DNA of 64,000 nt. Origin: Mariluticola halotolerans. GTDB taxonomy: Bacteria; Pseudomonadota; Alphaproteobacteria; Rhizobiales; Devosiaceae. The notes under the pieces are model-generated. The model was given only the letters and a program-made list of their open reading frames with translations, was not told the origin of the DNA and ran no database searches. The position numbers and the translations under genes were made by a program. The stretch covers positions 744,001 to 808,000 of the forward strand of contig NZ_CP090960.1 in assembly GCF_021611515.1 (NCBI RefSeq), read 5' to 3'. Of the stretch, positions 37,948 to 47,363 are shown in pieces. Positions within the stretch are counted from its first letter, which is position 1. Each line of letters opens with the position of its first letter.

Positions 37948-38883
37948 TTGGACCTCAAGGACCTGCGCTGTGTCGCGATGATCGCCGAGACCGGCTCATT
38001 CGTCGCGGCAGCGGAACGGCTGAACATGTCGCAACCATCGGTGAGCGCCCGCATTCGCCGACTGGAGGCGGATCTGGGGACGGAATTATTCGCGCGCAGC
38101 GCCCGCGGCGTATCACCAACCGCGCAGGGCGAGGAATTGTTGCGCCACGCCCGCTCCATCCTGCGGCAAATGCAGGACGCCGAAGCCGATATGCTGGCGT
38201 TCAATGCGTCACCAGTCGGTCTGGTGCGTGTGGGGCTTCCGACCTCGCTGACGGCAGGGTTGACCAGTCCACTACTGGAATTGTGCATGGCGGAAATTCC
38301 CAATGTTAAGTTGCGGATCGTTGAGAGCATGTCCGGTTATATCGAGCAATGGCTTCAGGATGGCACGCTCGACCTCGGGATCACGTTCGGTTCCCGGCCG
38401 CCCTCCGACATTGTGATTGAGCCGTTGGCGCGCGAGGATTTGCTGCTTGTCGGCAAGGATCAGGCCGCCATGGCCCCGCATCTCGACACCAATGGCAATG
38501 TGCCTTTTGTCAGCCTGGCAAATGTGCCCCTGATCCTGCCCGCCCCCGAACACGGCCTTAGAATTCTGGTGGAGGATGTGGCACGCCAGCAGGCCGTACG
38601 CCTTGGCGTGGTTGTTGAAATTGATGCATTCGGCGAAATCCAGCGGCTGGTGGCCCGCGGGCTTGGCTACACGGTCATGTCGTCGGCAGCCTTTCAGTAT
38701 GGCTATCGTCCCGACCTTGCGGCGGCGCTGATCTTGCGGCCTTCGGTATCGCGGGTGGTCAACCTCACAACAGGTGCCGGACGCACGCCGTCGCGCGCTG
38801 TCAGTGAGGTGGCGCAGCGCCTCAAAAGCGTGGTGCAAATGCGCGTGAAAGAAGATGGCTGGCTGGCGCACCCGATTATCTGA
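37948..38883 (+). CDS. LysR family transcriptional regulator
   Basis: Regulator of 311 residues with the N-terminal winged helix (LKDLRCVAMIAETGSFVAAAERLNMSQPSVSARI, read in pieces) and a periplasmic-binding-like effector domain. The start is TTG at 37948, preceded by AGGA at seven bases; no ATG lies nearby. Unusually for the family it is embedded in the same direction within the cluster it probably controls, rather than diverging from it. Its likely target is the palindrome at 30311-30327. Confidence 0.88.
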   Translation: MDLKDLRCVAMIAETGSFVAAAERLNMSQPSVSARIRRLEADLGTELFARSARGVSPTAQGEELLRHARSILRQMQDAEADMLAFNASPVGLVRVGLPTSLTAGLTSPLLELCMAEIPNVKLRIVESMSGYIEQWLQDGTLDLGITFGSRPPSDIVIEPLAREDLLLVGKDQAAMAPHLDTNGNVPFVSLANVPLILPAPEHGLRILVEDVARQQAVRLGVVVEIDAFGEIQRLVARGLGYTVMSSAAFQYGYRPDLAAALILRPSVSRVVNLTTGAGRTPSRAVSEVAQRLKSVVQMRVKEDGWLAHPII

Positions 38884-38908
38884 AAACACATATCTGACAG
38901 GGGACAGG

Positions 38909-39886
38909 ATGGCTGTTCGTGACGACGTCCACATCGTGATGCTTGACCAGGGCACTTTTCCGCCGGAAGCGGATTTGTCGGGACCCAAGGCCCCGCACCG
39001 CATCACCTTTTATAACCGCACTGCGCCCGAGCAGGTGGCCGAACGCATCGCGGATGCGGATATCGTCATCACCAACAAGGTTCCCATCACGCGTGAGAGC
39101 CTGCAATCGGCCCCAAACCTGAAGCTGATTGCTGTCGCCGCGACGGGCTATGATGTCATCGATGTTGAGGCATGTGCGGCACAAAATGTTCTGGTCTGCA
39201 ATGTGCGCGACTATGCCTATAACACGGTGCCCGAGCATACATTTGCGTTGATCCTGGCATTGCGGCGCAGCGTCATGGCCTATCATAAATCTGTTGCTGC
39301 GGGGCGTTGGCAGGAGAGCGGACAGTTCTGCTATTTCGATTTCCCGATCAATGACCTATCGGGCTCCACCATTGGCATTATTGGCGACGGCACCATTGGC
39401 AAGGCGGTGGGAAATATCGCGCAGGCATTCGGCATGAATGTGTTGCGGGCCGCCCGGCGCGGCGCGCCCCCCAAAAGCGATCGCTATCTGCCTTTTGAAG
39501 AGGTGCTGGCGGCGTCGGATATCATCACATTGCATGTGCCGTTGGGGCCGGAGACGCGGGGGTTGATTGATGCGGATGCGTTTGGGTTGATGGCGCGGCG
39601 GCCGCTTATCATCAATACCGGGCGCGGTGGGCTTGTGGATGAAGATGCTCTTTGCAAGGCATTGATTTCAGGGCAGATTTCCGGTGCGGGATTTGATGTG
39701 ACGGCGGTTGAACCTATCGTTGACGGGCACCCGTTTTTCGACCTGATGGATCGAGACGACTTTATTTTGACGCCGCATGTGGCGTGGGCCAGCCGGGAGG
39801 CAACGCAGGTTGTTGCCGATCAAGTGTTTGGAAACATTGATGCATTTTTGAGCGGCAAGCCTCAAAACATAATATCTGTAAAATGA
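38909..39886 (+). CDS. D-2-hydroxyacid dehydrogenase (hydroxypyruvate/glyoxylate reductase-like)
   Basis: NAD(P)-dependent 2-hydroxyacid dehydrogenase of 325 residues. It has the nucleotide-binding motif GIIGDGTIGKAVG, the catalytic arginine in NTGRGGLVDE, a glutamate in the following loop and the catalytic histidine in TPHVAWAS. The ATG at 38909 follows AGG within GGGGACAGG. As last gene of the cluster it could reduce the 2-oxoacid (for example glyoxylate or pyruvate) released by the CitE-like lyase. Confidence 0.88.
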   Translation: MAVRDDVHIVMLDQGTFPPEADLSGPKAPHRITFYNRTAPEQVAERIADADIVITNKVPITRESLQSAPNLKLIAVAATGYDVIDVEACAAQNVLVCNVRDYAYNTVPEHTFALILALRRSVMAYHKSVAAGRWQESGQFCYFDFPINDLSGSTIGIIGDGTIGKAVGNIAQAFGMNVLRAARRGAPPKSDRYLPFEEVLAASDIITLHVPLGPETRGLIDADAFGLMARRPLIINTGRGGLVDEDALCKALISGQISGAGFDVTAVEPIVDGHPFFDLMDRDDFILTPHVAWASREATQVVADQVFGNIDAFLSGKPQNIISVK

Positions 39887-40003
39887 ATAAGTTTTTGTAT
39901 ATCAAAAATGTTTGTAATGTTTTTTGTTATTTAAATTCAGAGTGTTACAAACAATACATATACCTATAATGTTTCATACACAGCCCTGAGATTTTCCGGC
40001 ATT
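39887..40003. other. AT-rich gap between convergent operons
   Basis: These 117 bases are very AT-rich compared with both flanks and contain a nine-base inverted repeat (TGTTTGTAA at 39909-39917, TTACAAACA at 39945-39953). They separate the end of the catabolic operon from the end of the convergent propionyl-CoA operon, so transcription termination from both sides is the simplest role. Confidence 0.45.
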
Positions 40004-40417
40004 TCAGGTGCCGGACACTTCTTCCAGTTCGATCAACGTGCCGTCGAAATCCTTGGGATGAAGAAACAGGACCGGCAGACCATGCGCGCCGATTTTTGGC
40101 TTGCCGTCGCCAAGCACGCGCGCGCCATCTGCTGTCAGCTTGCGGGAAGCTGTTTCCAGATCATCAACCTCGAAACAGATGTGGTGCATGCCGCCTGAGG
40201 GGTGTTTTTCGAGAAAGCCGGAGACCGGGGAATGCTCGCCCAGCGGGTGCAGTAACTCGATTTTGGTGTTGTCGAGCTGCACAAAGACGACGGTTACCCC
40301 GTGCTGGGGCAGGCTTTGCGGCAGAGAGACCTCGGCCCCAAGCAGGTCGCGATATTTGGCCGTTGCCTTTTTCAGGTCGGGCACGGCAATGGCAATATGG
40401 TTGAGACGGCCGATCAT
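40004..40417 (-). CDS. mce: Methylmalonyl-CoA epimerase
   Basis: Converts (S)- to (R)-methylmalonyl-CoA, 137 residues of the vicinal oxygen chelate fold. Metal-binding positions are seen in the N-terminal [11 protein letters not shown], the middle [12 protein letters not shown] and the C-terminal GTLIELEE. It is the last gene of the propionyl-CoA operon and its start overlaps the mutase stop by four bases. Confidence 0.93.
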   Translation of the reverse strand: MIGRLNHIAIAVPDLKKATAKYRDLLGAEVSLPQSLPQHGVTVVFVQLDNTKIELLHPLGEHSPVSGFLEKHPSGGMHHICFEVDDLETASRKLTADGARVLGDGKPKIGAHGLPVLFLHPKDFDGTLIELEEVSGT

Positions 40418-42555
40418 TGGTTGGTCAATCGCCCCTCGATCCGGTTCAGCACCGCGAAGGCGGCCTGCAAGACATTTGTGCCCGGCCCGAAGATTTCTGC
40501 AACCCCGGCCTCACGCAGAAACGCATAATCCTGTTCGGGAATGACCCCCCCGGCGATTACCGCGACGTCAGCCAGTCCCCTCGCCCGCAAATGTTCGATC
40601 AGTTCGGGCACCAGAGTTTTGTGCCCGGCGGCAAGCGAGGAAACGCCAACGGCATCGACCTGCAATTCCTCGGCGTGAATGGCGACTTCCTCAGGCGTTT
40701 CAAACAGGGAACCAATCTGCACGTCAAAGCCCATATCGGCAAAGGCGGTGGCGATGACCTTGGCCCCGCGATCATGACCATCCTGCCCCATTTTGGCGAT
40801 GAAGATGCGCGGCTTCTGGCCATGGACTTCCGCATAGCTTGCGATGCGGGCGCAAAGGGACTGGTATTCTGGATCATCGTGATATTGCTCGGCATAGACG
40901 CCGGAAATCACCCTGGTCACCGCATTGTAGCGGCCGAACACTTCTTCCATGGCGGCGGAAATTTCGCCAAGGGTTGCGCGGGCACGGGCAGCCTTTACGG
41001 CAGCGGCGAGCAGGTTGCCCTCGTTCATGGCCGCGCACTCCGTCAATCCGGCCAATGCCTCATCGACCAGTATCTGATTGCGGGTGCTGCGGATCTTTTT
41101 CAACTGGGCGATCTGGTCTTCGCGCACCTTGCGGTTGTCGATTTCGCGGGTTTCCAGCTTGTCTTCTGCCTCAAGCCGAAAGCGGTTGACGCCAACGATC
41201 ACTTCTTCGCCCCGGTCGACGCGGGTCTGGCGCAAGGCGGCGGCTTCCTCGATCCGGGCCTTTGGCGTGCCGGCCTGCACAGATTGGGTCATGCCGCCTT
41301 CGGCCTCAGCCTCGGCGATCAGCGCCCCGGCCCGCGCTACCAGCTCACCGGTCAGTGCCTCGATGTAATAGGAACCGCCCAAAGGATCGACGACATCGGT
41401 GACCCGGGTTTCGTGCTGGAGGATCAATTGGGTGTTGCGGGCGATGCGGGCGGAGAAATCCGTTGGCAAAGCAATGGCTTCGTCGAATGCATTGGTATGT
41501 AGACTTTGGGTGCCGCCCAGAACCGACGCCATGGCCTCAAAAGCGGTGCGGACGACATTGTTATACGGGTCCTGCTCGGTCAGGGAGACGCCCGAAGTCT
41601 GGCAATGGGTGCGCAGCATGAGCGAGCGCGGGTCCTTGGCCCCGAGATCACTCATGATTCCGGCCCAGAGCTGACGGGCGGCGCGCAATTTGGCGATTTC
41701 GACAAAGAAGTTCATGCCAATGCCGAAGAAAAAGCTCAAACGCCCTGCAAATGCATCGATATCCAGCCCGTTGGCCTGGGCGGCGCGGACATATTCCATG
41801 CCGTCGGCGAGCGTATAGGCCAGTTCCTGCACCGCCGTCGCCCCGGCCTCGTGCATGTGATAGCCGGAAATGGAGATGGAATTGAATTTGGGCATGTGTT
41901 CGGCGGTATAGGCGATGATATCGCCAACGATCCGCATCGAGGGTTCGGGCGGATAGATATAGGTATTGCGGACCATGAACTCTTTCAGAATGTCATTCTG
42001 AATGGTGCCAGAGAGTTTGTCCGCCGCAACCCCCTGCTCTTCCGCCGCGACGATGAACATGGCCAGCACGGGGATGACCGCGCCATTCATGGTCATGGAG
42101 ACCGACATCTCATCGAGCGGGATGCCATCGAACAGCACTTTCATGTCCTCGACGGAATCAATCGCCACCCCGGCCTTGCCGACATCGCCGGGCACGCGCT
42201 CATGGTCGCTGTCATAGCCGCGATGCGTGGCCAGATCGAAGGCGACGGACAAGCCCTTTTGGCCCCCCGCCAGATTGGCGCGGTAAAAGGCATTGCTTTC
42301 GCGCGCCGTAGAGAAGCCGGCATATTGGCGGATGGTCCAGGGCCTGTTGGCATACATGCTGGCGCGGACGCCGCGCGTATAGGGCGCGGCACCGGGCAGA
42401 TCGGCGGCGGCCCCTTCGGGAATGTCCTCGGCGAAATAGGCGGGCTTGACCGGCAGGTCGCCATAATCGCGCATCAGCGCCTCAAGCGGCTTGTCCTTCA
42501 ATTCCTTCTGGGCACGGGCTGCCCATTGGGCATAGGTCGCGGGTTTGATCGTCAT
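40414..42555 (-). CDS. mcmA: Methylmalonyl-CoA mutase, catalytic chain
   Basis: Adenosylcobalamin-dependent mutase making succinyl-CoA from (R)-methylmalonyl-CoA, 713 residues in a single chain. The N-terminal substrate barrel contains [18 protein letters not shown]; the C-terminal B12 domain holds the base-off cobalamin motif DxHxxG at Asp592-His594-Gly597 ([10 protein letters not shown]) and GVIPEQDY. It overlaps pccA upstream and mce downstream by four bases each. The associated G-protein chaperone (MeaB) is not in the window. Confidence 0.95.
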   Translation of the reverse strand: MTIKPATYAQWAARAQKELKDKPLEALMRDYGDLPVKPAYFAEDIPEGAAADLPGAAPYTRGVRASMYANRPWTIRQYAGFSTARESNAFYRANLAGGQKGLSVAFDLATHRGYDSDHERVPGDVGKAGVAIDSVEDMKVLFDGIPLDEMSVSMTMNGAVIPVLAMFIVAAEEQGVAADKLSGTIQNDILKEFMVRNTYIYPPEPSMRIVGDIIAYTAEHMPKFNSISISGYHMHEAGATAVQELAYTLADGMEYVRAAQANGLDIDAFAGRLSFFFGIGMNFFVEIAKLRAARQLWAGIMSDLGAKDPRSLMLRTHCQTSGVSLTEQDPYNNVVRTAFEAMASVLGGTQSLHTNAFDEAIALPTDFSARIARNTQLILQHETRVTDVVDPLGGSYYIEALTGELVARAGALIAEAEAEGGMTQSVQAGTPKARIEEAAALRQTRVDRGEEVIVGVNRFRLEAEDKLETREIDNRKVREDQIAQLKKIRSTRNQILVDEALAGLTECAAMNEGNLLAAAVKAARARATLGEISAAMEEVFGRYNAVTRVISGVYAEQYHDDPEYQSLCARIASYAEVHGQKPRIFIAKMGQDGHDRGAKVIATAFADMGFDVQIGSLFETPEEVAIHAEELQVDAVGVSSLAAGHKTLVPELIEHLRARGLADVAVIAGGVIPEQDYAFLREAGVAEIFGPGTNVLQAAFAVLNRIEGRLTNQ

Positions 42556-44543
42556 GCGTCTTCGAACTCCATGATGATTTCATCGACGGCGAGAATGGAA
42601 CCGATACCGGCATGCAGTTTGGCGATCTTCAGCCGCTTTTCCGCCCGCAGCACATTTTCCATTTTCATAGCCTCGACAATGGCCAGCGCCTGCCCGTCCT
42701 CGACGATGTCACCCTCGGCCACGTCGAGCCGGACGATGACGCCGGGCATAGGGCAAAGCAGGAATTTTGACATGTCGGGCGGGATCTTGACTGGCATGAG
42801 CGGCATTAGATCGGCGACGCGGGGCAGCAGCACTTTGGCGACAATGTTGGCACCGCGATAGCGCATGCGGAAGCCGCCGGTGACCCGGTCCATGCGCACG
42901 AACATGCGATCGTCGCCGAAACGGGCATGGGCAATGGTGTCGCCCGGCTGCCAGCCGGCATCAAGGGCGATTGGCTTGCCTTTGGCATCGGTCAGGGTGT
43001 CATTACCCGCCATGCCGAAATCCCAACGCTTTCCGTCGATCATCACCGCGCGGTGCGGTTCATCGACATGCATGTTGAGCGTGCCATTGCCGGCAAAACC
43101 ACGGGTTTCGAGGCGGAGTGCTGCCGCACAGGCGATGGCGGCCAGTTTCGCCAGATTGGCATCGCTGAGGGTGACCCCGTCAAAACCTTCGGGGAATTCC
43201 TCGGCGATATAGCCGGTGGTCAGCCGACCGTCGCGGAAACGCTGTTGGTCCATGACGGCGGAGAGGAAGGGGATATTGTGCCCCACCCCTTCGAGCTCAA
43301 AGGCATCGAGCGCATCGGCCATGGCCTCGATGGCCTCGCCGCGGCGTGGGGCCCAGGTGCAGAGTTTGGCGATCATCGGGTCGTAAAAGGTGGAAATCTC
43401 GCCGCCCTCGTAAACGCCGGTATCATTGCGCACGACGATCTTGTTGCTGGCTTCGGCGACCGGTGGGCGATAGCGGGTCAGCCGCCCGACCGAGGGCAGG
43501 AAATTGCGATACGGGTCTTCGGCATAAATGCGGCTTTCAATGGCCCAGCCGGTCATGGTGACCTCGGCCTGACGCAGGGAGAGCTTTTCGCCCGCAGCGA
43601 CGCGCAGCATTTGTTCGACCAGATCGAGCCCGGTCACCAGTTCGGTCACCGGATGCTCAACCTGCAATCTGGTATTCATTTCAAGGAAATAGAAGTTCAA
43701 ATCGCCATCGACGATGAACTCGACCGTGCCGGCGCTGGTATAGCCCACGGCCTTGGCGAGGGCCACAGACTGCTCGCCCATTTGGACTCTGGTGGCCTGA
43801 TCGAGAAACGGACTTGGCGCTTCCTCGATCACCTTCTGGTTGCGGCGCTGGATGGAACATTCGCGCTCGCCGAGATAAAGGCAATTGCCATGGGCATCGC
43901 CCAGAACCTGAATTTCGATATGGCGCGGATCGGTGATGAATTTCTCGATGAAAATCCGGTCATCGCCAAAGCTGGAGGCGGCTTCCGATTTTGAGCGGTC
44001 AAAGCCTTCACGGGCTTCGGCATCATTCCAGGCGATCCGCATGCCCTTGCCCCCGCCGCCGGCGGAAGCCTTGATCATCACTGGATAGCCAACCTCATTG
44101 GCGATTTTTACCGCTTCATCGGCATCGGCAATAAGGCCCATATAGCCGGGCACGGTGGAAACACCGGCTTCAGCGGCCAGTTTTTTCGAAGTGATCTTGT
44201 CGCCCATGGCCGCGATCGCCTTGGGCGGCGGGCCGATAAACACCACACCGGCTGCGGCGCAGGCTTCGGCAAACTTGGCATTTTCGGACAAAAATCCATA
44301 ACCGGGATGAATGGCCTCGGCGCTGGTTTGCTGGCAGGCCTCTAAAATGCGTTCGCCCAGCAAATAGCTATCGGCGGCCGCCGAGCCGCCAATATGCACG
44401 GCCTCATCGGCCATGCGCACATGCAGCGCTTCCCGGTCCTCATCCGAATAGACGGCGACGGTCTTGATGCCCATTTTCTTGGCGGTCTTGATGACCCGGC
44501 AGGCGATTTCGCCGCGGTTGGCGATGAGGATTTTTTTGAACAT
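42552..44543 (-). CDS. pccA: Propionyl-CoA carboxylase alpha chain
   Basis: Biotin carboxylase plus biotin carrier subunit, 663 residues. It begins [17 protein letters not shown], has the ATP-grasp glycine loop GGGGKGMRI, and ends with the biotinyl domain whose acceptor is Lys627 in EAMKMENVL. The 420-560 segment fits the BT domain of propionyl-CoA carboxylases. It overlaps the DUF559 gene by one base and mcmA by four bases. Confidence 0.95.
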   Translation of the reverse strand: MFKKILIANRGEIACRVIKTAKKMGIKTVAVYSDEDREALHVRMADEAVHIGGSAAADSYLLGERILEACQQTSAEAIHPGYGFLSENAKFAEACAAAGVVFIGPPPKAIAAMGDKITSKKLAAEAGVSTVPGYMGLIADADEAVKIANEVGYPVMIKASAGGGGKGMRIAWNDAEAREGFDRSKSEAASSFGDDRIFIEKFITDPRHIEIQVLGDAHGNCLYLGERECSIQRRNQKVIEEAPSPFLDQATRVQMGEQSVALAKAVGYTSAGTVEFIVDGDLNFYFLEMNTRLQVEHPVTELVTGLDLVEQMLRVAAGEKLSLRQAEVTMTGWAIESRIYAEDPYRNFLPSVGRLTRYRPPVAEASNKIVVRNDTGVYEGGEISTFYDPMIAKLCTWAPRRGEAIEAMADALDAFELEGVGHNIPFLSAVMDQQRFRDGRLTTGYIAEEFPEGFDGVTLSDANLAKLAAIACAAALRLETRGFAGNGTLNMHVDEPHRAVMIDGKRWDFGMAGNDTLTDAKGKPIALDAGWQPGDTIAHARFGDDRMFVRMDRVTGGFRMRYRGANIVAKVLLPRVADLMPLMPVKIPPDMSKFLLCPMPGVIVRLDVAEGDIVEDGQALAIVEAMKMENVLRAEKRLKIAKLHAGIGSILAVDEIIMEFEDA

Positions 44544-44929
44544 CAGCTCTTCTTTCTGCCGCCCATATGGGTGGCGAGGCCGGGGCCGTTGGGGGGCTGG
44601 TGCAGCACCTGTAGCAATCGGGTGCCCACGCCTTCCAGATTTTGCATCACATCGGCATTGGCGAAACGCAGCACGGCATAGCCCTCGCCCTTGATGAAAG
44701 TTTCGCGTTCACTGTCATAGGCGATGGCGGCATCTGCGCAGTGGGTTTCGCCATCCACTTCAATCACCAGCTTGGCCGCATGGGTGGCGAAATCGGCGTA
44801 ATAGCGCCCTATCGGCACTTGCCGCCGGAAATGAAAGGCGGCGAACGGTTCGGTGCGCAGCAGATTCCATAGGCGGGCCTCTGCCGGAGGCATGGTTTTT
44901 CGCAATGTTCTGGCGCGCTGGATGGTCAT
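44543..44929 (-). CDS. DUF559 endonuclease-like protein
   Basis: A 128-residue protein of the DUF559 family, which has a Vsr-like restriction endonuclease fold. Visible features are ARTLRKTMPPAEARLWNLLR, FRRQVPIGRYYADF and the putative catalytic glutamate-aspartate strand LVIEVDGETH. The function of these proteins is unknown. The ATG at 44929 follows a GGGGGGC run that belongs to the palindromic repeat just upstream. It ends on the first base of the pccA start codon, so it is embedded in the propionate operon. Confidence 0.85.
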   Translation of the reverse strand: MTIQRARTLRKTMPPAEARLWNLLRTEPFAAFHFRRQVPIGRYYADFATHAAKLVIEVDGETHCADAAIAYDSERETFIKGEGYAVLRFANADVMQNLEGVGTRLLQVLHQPPNGPGLATHMGGRKKS

Positions 44930-44933
44930 GAAG

Positions 44934-45222
44934 CCCCCCACCCGACCCGGCCTTGCCGGGCCACCCTCCCCACGAGGGGGAGGGAGACAGAGGAGCGTGC
45001 CCGAAATGCGGCAGTGTTGGGCAAGAAGCGTTTAACGCGCATCATTTCTTCCCTTTCCCTCCCCCTTGTGGGGAGGGTGGCCCGACGCAGTCGGGTCGGG
45101 TGGGGGGCGCGCGCAAGGCGCGCCAACAATGAGGTTGGAGCGTTGGGTTCGCGAGGAGTCTTTTGTCGGCCCTGCGGGCCAACCCCCACCCTGCCCTCCC
45201 CACAAGGGGGAGGGAAAGAGGG
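44934..45222. repeat. Cluster of three GC-rich palindromic repeats
   Basis: Three copies of an element with core CCCTCCCCACNAGGGGGAGGG occur at 44934-44992, 45050-45107 and 45181-45222. The first and second are inverted relative to each other and match over nearly 60 bases, so together they can form one very long hairpin; the third is a shorter copy in the orientation of the first. Such intergenic palindromes are multicopy in many Hyphomicrobiales. They sit between the DUF559 gene and the membrane protein gene, inside the pccB-to-pccA transcript. Confidence 0.75.
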
Positions 45223-45256
45223 AGTGTGGTTGGGGATGAGGATTTTGCCGAACATC

Positions 45257-45670
45257 TTACCGGCACCAAATAACCAAAAACACGAAGGCACACATTCCCA
45301 CAAAGCCCACAAGGAGCCCTCCTGCTGCAATCGGAAACCATTTTGATGTGACTTTGTTCTGCGCGGTCCACATTTTCTCCGCATGCTCTCGAAGTGCATC
45401 GTCCTCGATGCCTTGAGCGCGCTCATAACGAACCGAAACTATACATAGCTGACACATAACGGTTGATAAGCCCCATAGCGTCAGGCTTAGCATAAATGCC
45501 ACCAACGAAACGGTGGCGACTGCTTTGGTTATGTCGTTAAGGCTGCCTAAGTACCCAAGAGTAGATAGAAAGAAGATTAGGGGTGTAGCGGCCACAGCCA
45601 ATACTAATTTTGCAGCCTTCAATTCGTCTTCGGCCAAGTCCAGATAATTTTCATACTCAAACCTTGCCAT
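45257..45670 (-). CDS. Hypothetical membrane protein
   Basis: A 137-residue protein with three predicted membrane helices (around LVLAVAATPLIFFLSTLGYL, AVATVSLVAFMLSLTLWGLS and FPIAAGGLLVGFVGMCAFVF) and an acidic N-terminus (YENYLDLAEDELKAAK). No family is recognised. The ATG at 45670 follows GAGGGGG; an upstream start at 45700 overlaps pccB. It is 10 bases after pccB and so probably part of the same transcript. Its codon use looks less GC-rich than its neighbours, which suggests later acquisition. Confidence 0.6.
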   Translation of the reverse strand: MARFEYENYLDLAEDELKAAKLVLAVAATPLIFFLSTLGYLGSLNDITKAVATVSLVAFMLSLTLWGLSTVMCQLCIVSVRYERAQGIEDDALREHAEKMWTAQNKVTSKWFPIAAGGLLVGFVGMCAFVFLVIWCR

Positions 45671-45680
45671 CCCCACCCCC

Positions 45681-47213
45681 TCACAACGGAATATTGTCAT
45701 GCTTTTTCGGCGGCATGGTCTGATGTTTCTTTTTCAGCGTTTCGAAAGCCCGCGCCACGCGCCGTCGCGTACCGTGGGGCATGATGACGTCGTCGATGAA
45801 GCCGCGTTCGGCCGCCACAAACGGGTTGGCGAAGCGGGTTTCGTATTCGGCGGTGCGGCCGGCGATTTTCTCGGCATCGCCCAGTTCTGAGCGGTAGAGA
45901 ATTTCCGTCGCGCCCTTGGCGCCCATTACCGCGATTTCGGCGCTGGGCCAGGCATAGTTGACGTCGGCCCGGATATGTTTGGAGGCCATCACGTCATAAG
46001 CGCCACCATAGGCCTTGCGGGTGATGACGGTGACTTTCGGCACTGTGGCCTCGGCATAGGCGAACAGCAATTTGGCGCCATGCTTGATAATGCCGCCGAA
46101 TTCCTGCGCCGTACCGGGCAAAAAGCCGGGCACATCGACAAGGGTGAGGATGGGGATGTTGAAAGCGTCGCAGAAGCGGACGAAACGGGCGGCTTTTTTT
46201 GATGAATTGATATCAAGGCACCCGGCCAGCACCATGGGCTGATTGGCGACAACGCCGACGCTTTCGCCGTTCAACCGGATGAAACCGGTCAGGATATTGC
46301 CGGCATGGTCGCGCTGGAGTTCGAGAAACTCGCCCTCATCGGCCAGTTTGAGGATGATTTCGCGCATGTCATAGGGCTTGTTGGCGCTGTCGGGAATGAT
46401 GGTGTCGAGAGAGGGTTCGGCCCTGTCGATCAGGTCGTTGACGGCGACGGGCGGGGCTTTTTCATTGGCGTTGAGGGGCAGATAGTCGAACAGGCGGCGC
46501 ACTTCGAGCAGGGTGTCGATGTCATTGTCAAAGGCGGCGTCGGCGACCGAGGATTTCTGGGTATGGGTTGTGGCCCCGCCCAGCTCCTCGGCGGTGACAA
46601 CTTCATTGGTCACGGTTTTGACCACGTCGGGGCCGGTGACGAACATGTAGGAGGTGTCGCGCACCATATAGATGAAATCGGTCATGGCGGGCGAATAGAC
46701 CGCGCCGCCGGCACAGGGGCCCATGATCACCGAGATTTGCGGCACTGCGCCAGAGGCCTGCACATTGCGCCAGAACACTTCGGCATAGCCGCCGAGCGAG
46801 GCCACGCCCTCCTGAATGCGGGCGCCGCCGCTGTCGTTGAGGCCGATGACCGGGGCGCCGTTCTGCACCGCCAGATCCATGATCTTGCAAATTTTCTGGG
46901 CATGGGTTTCCGACAGCGAGCCGCCGAAGACGGTGAAATCCTGGGAGAAGACATAGGTCATCCGCCCGTTGATCGTGCCCCATCCGGTGACGACGCCATC
47001 GCCGGGCACAAGCTGTTTTTCCATGCCGAAATCGGTGGAGCGGTGGGTGACGAACATGTCGTATTCTTCAAACGAGCCGGGATCGAGCAGCACATCAAGC
47101 CGTTCGCGGGCGGTGAGCTTGCCCTTTTCGTGCTGCTTGTCGATGCGCCCCTGCCCGCCGCCCAGCCGTGCGTCGGCGCGGCGCTGTTCCAGTGCCTCGA
47201 TTATGTCATTCAT
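45681..47213 (-). CDS. pccB: Propionyl-CoA carboxylase beta chain
   Basis: Carboxyltransferase subunit, 510 residues. The two crotonase-like halves are visible, with [19 protein letters not shown] and [13 protein letters not shown] in the first and the CoA/carbonyl-stabilising VDVPGFLPG and [11 protein letters not shown] in the second. It is first of the operon pccB-membrane protein-DUF559-pccA-mcmA-mce and diverges from pccR across the TTGCAA sites. Confidence 0.95.
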   Translation of the reverse strand: MNDIIEALEQRRADARLGGGQGRIDKQHEKGKLTARERLDVLLDPGSFEEYDMFVTHRSTDFGMEKQLVPGDGVVTGWGTINGRMTYVFSQDFTVFGGSLSETHAQKICKIMDLAVQNGAPVIGLNDSGGARIQEGVASLGGYAEVFWRNVQASGAVPQISVIMGPCAGGAVYSPAMTDFIYMVRDTSYMFVTGPDVVKTVTNEVVTAEELGGATTHTQKSSVADAAFDNDIDTLLEVRRLFDYLPLNANEKAPPVAVNDLIDRAEPSLDTIIPDSANKPYDMREIILKLADEGEFLELQRDHAGNILTGFIRLNGESVGVVANQPMVLAGCLDINSSKKAARFVRFCDAFNIPILTLVDVPGFLPGTAQEFGGIIKHGAKLLFAYAEATVPKVTVITRKAYGGAYDVMASKHIRADVNYAWPSAEIAVMGAKGATEILYRSELGDAEKIAGRTAEYETRFANPFVAAERGFIDDVIMPHGTRRRVARAFETLKKKHQTMPPKKHDNIPL

Positions 47214-47289
47214 CAGCGTATGCTCCCGAAACCGCTTGTACAGACAACAGCGTATCCTCCCCTTCCAGAAACTACCTAGTCGCTTTCAA

Positions 47290-47363
47290 TTGCAAGCATA
47301 AGGCTTGAAAAGGCGAGGCCGCAAACTTATCAATGTTGCAAATTGCAAAAGGAAAAGTTGCAA
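47290..47363. promoter_or_regulatory. Four TTGCAA palindromes, probable PccR operators
   Basis: The intergenic region between divergent pccB and pccR contains TTGCAA at 47290, 47336, 47343 and 47358. The second and third are separated by one base, giving TTGCAAATTGCAA. Members of the short-chain fatty acyl-CoA regulator family (RamB, PccR) are known to bind paired TTGCAA-like half-sites, and PccR controls propionyl-CoA carboxylase in Rhodobacter. The last copy overlaps the ribosome-site region of pccR, which suggests autoregulation. Confidence 0.75.

Noticed and set aside
39887-40003. AT-rich gap considered as a replication origin
   Set aside because: No DnaA-box cluster and no replication genes nearby; a position between convergent operons explains it better.
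41506-42861. A 451-codon open frame on the plus strand opposite mcmA and pccA
   Set aside because: It mirrors the codon pattern of two certain genes on the other strand, is His/Gly/Asp-rich and resembles no family; long antisense frames are common in GC-rich DNA.
44934-45222. Three similar repeats considered as a CRISPR array
   Set aside because: The copies vary in length and orientation, the gaps are unequal, and no cas genes are near; they are intergenic palindromes.
46305-47279. A 324-codon plus-strand frame opposite pccB
   Set aside because: Fully antisense to a well-supported gene, and rich in Gly/His/Val as expected from the reverse of its codons.
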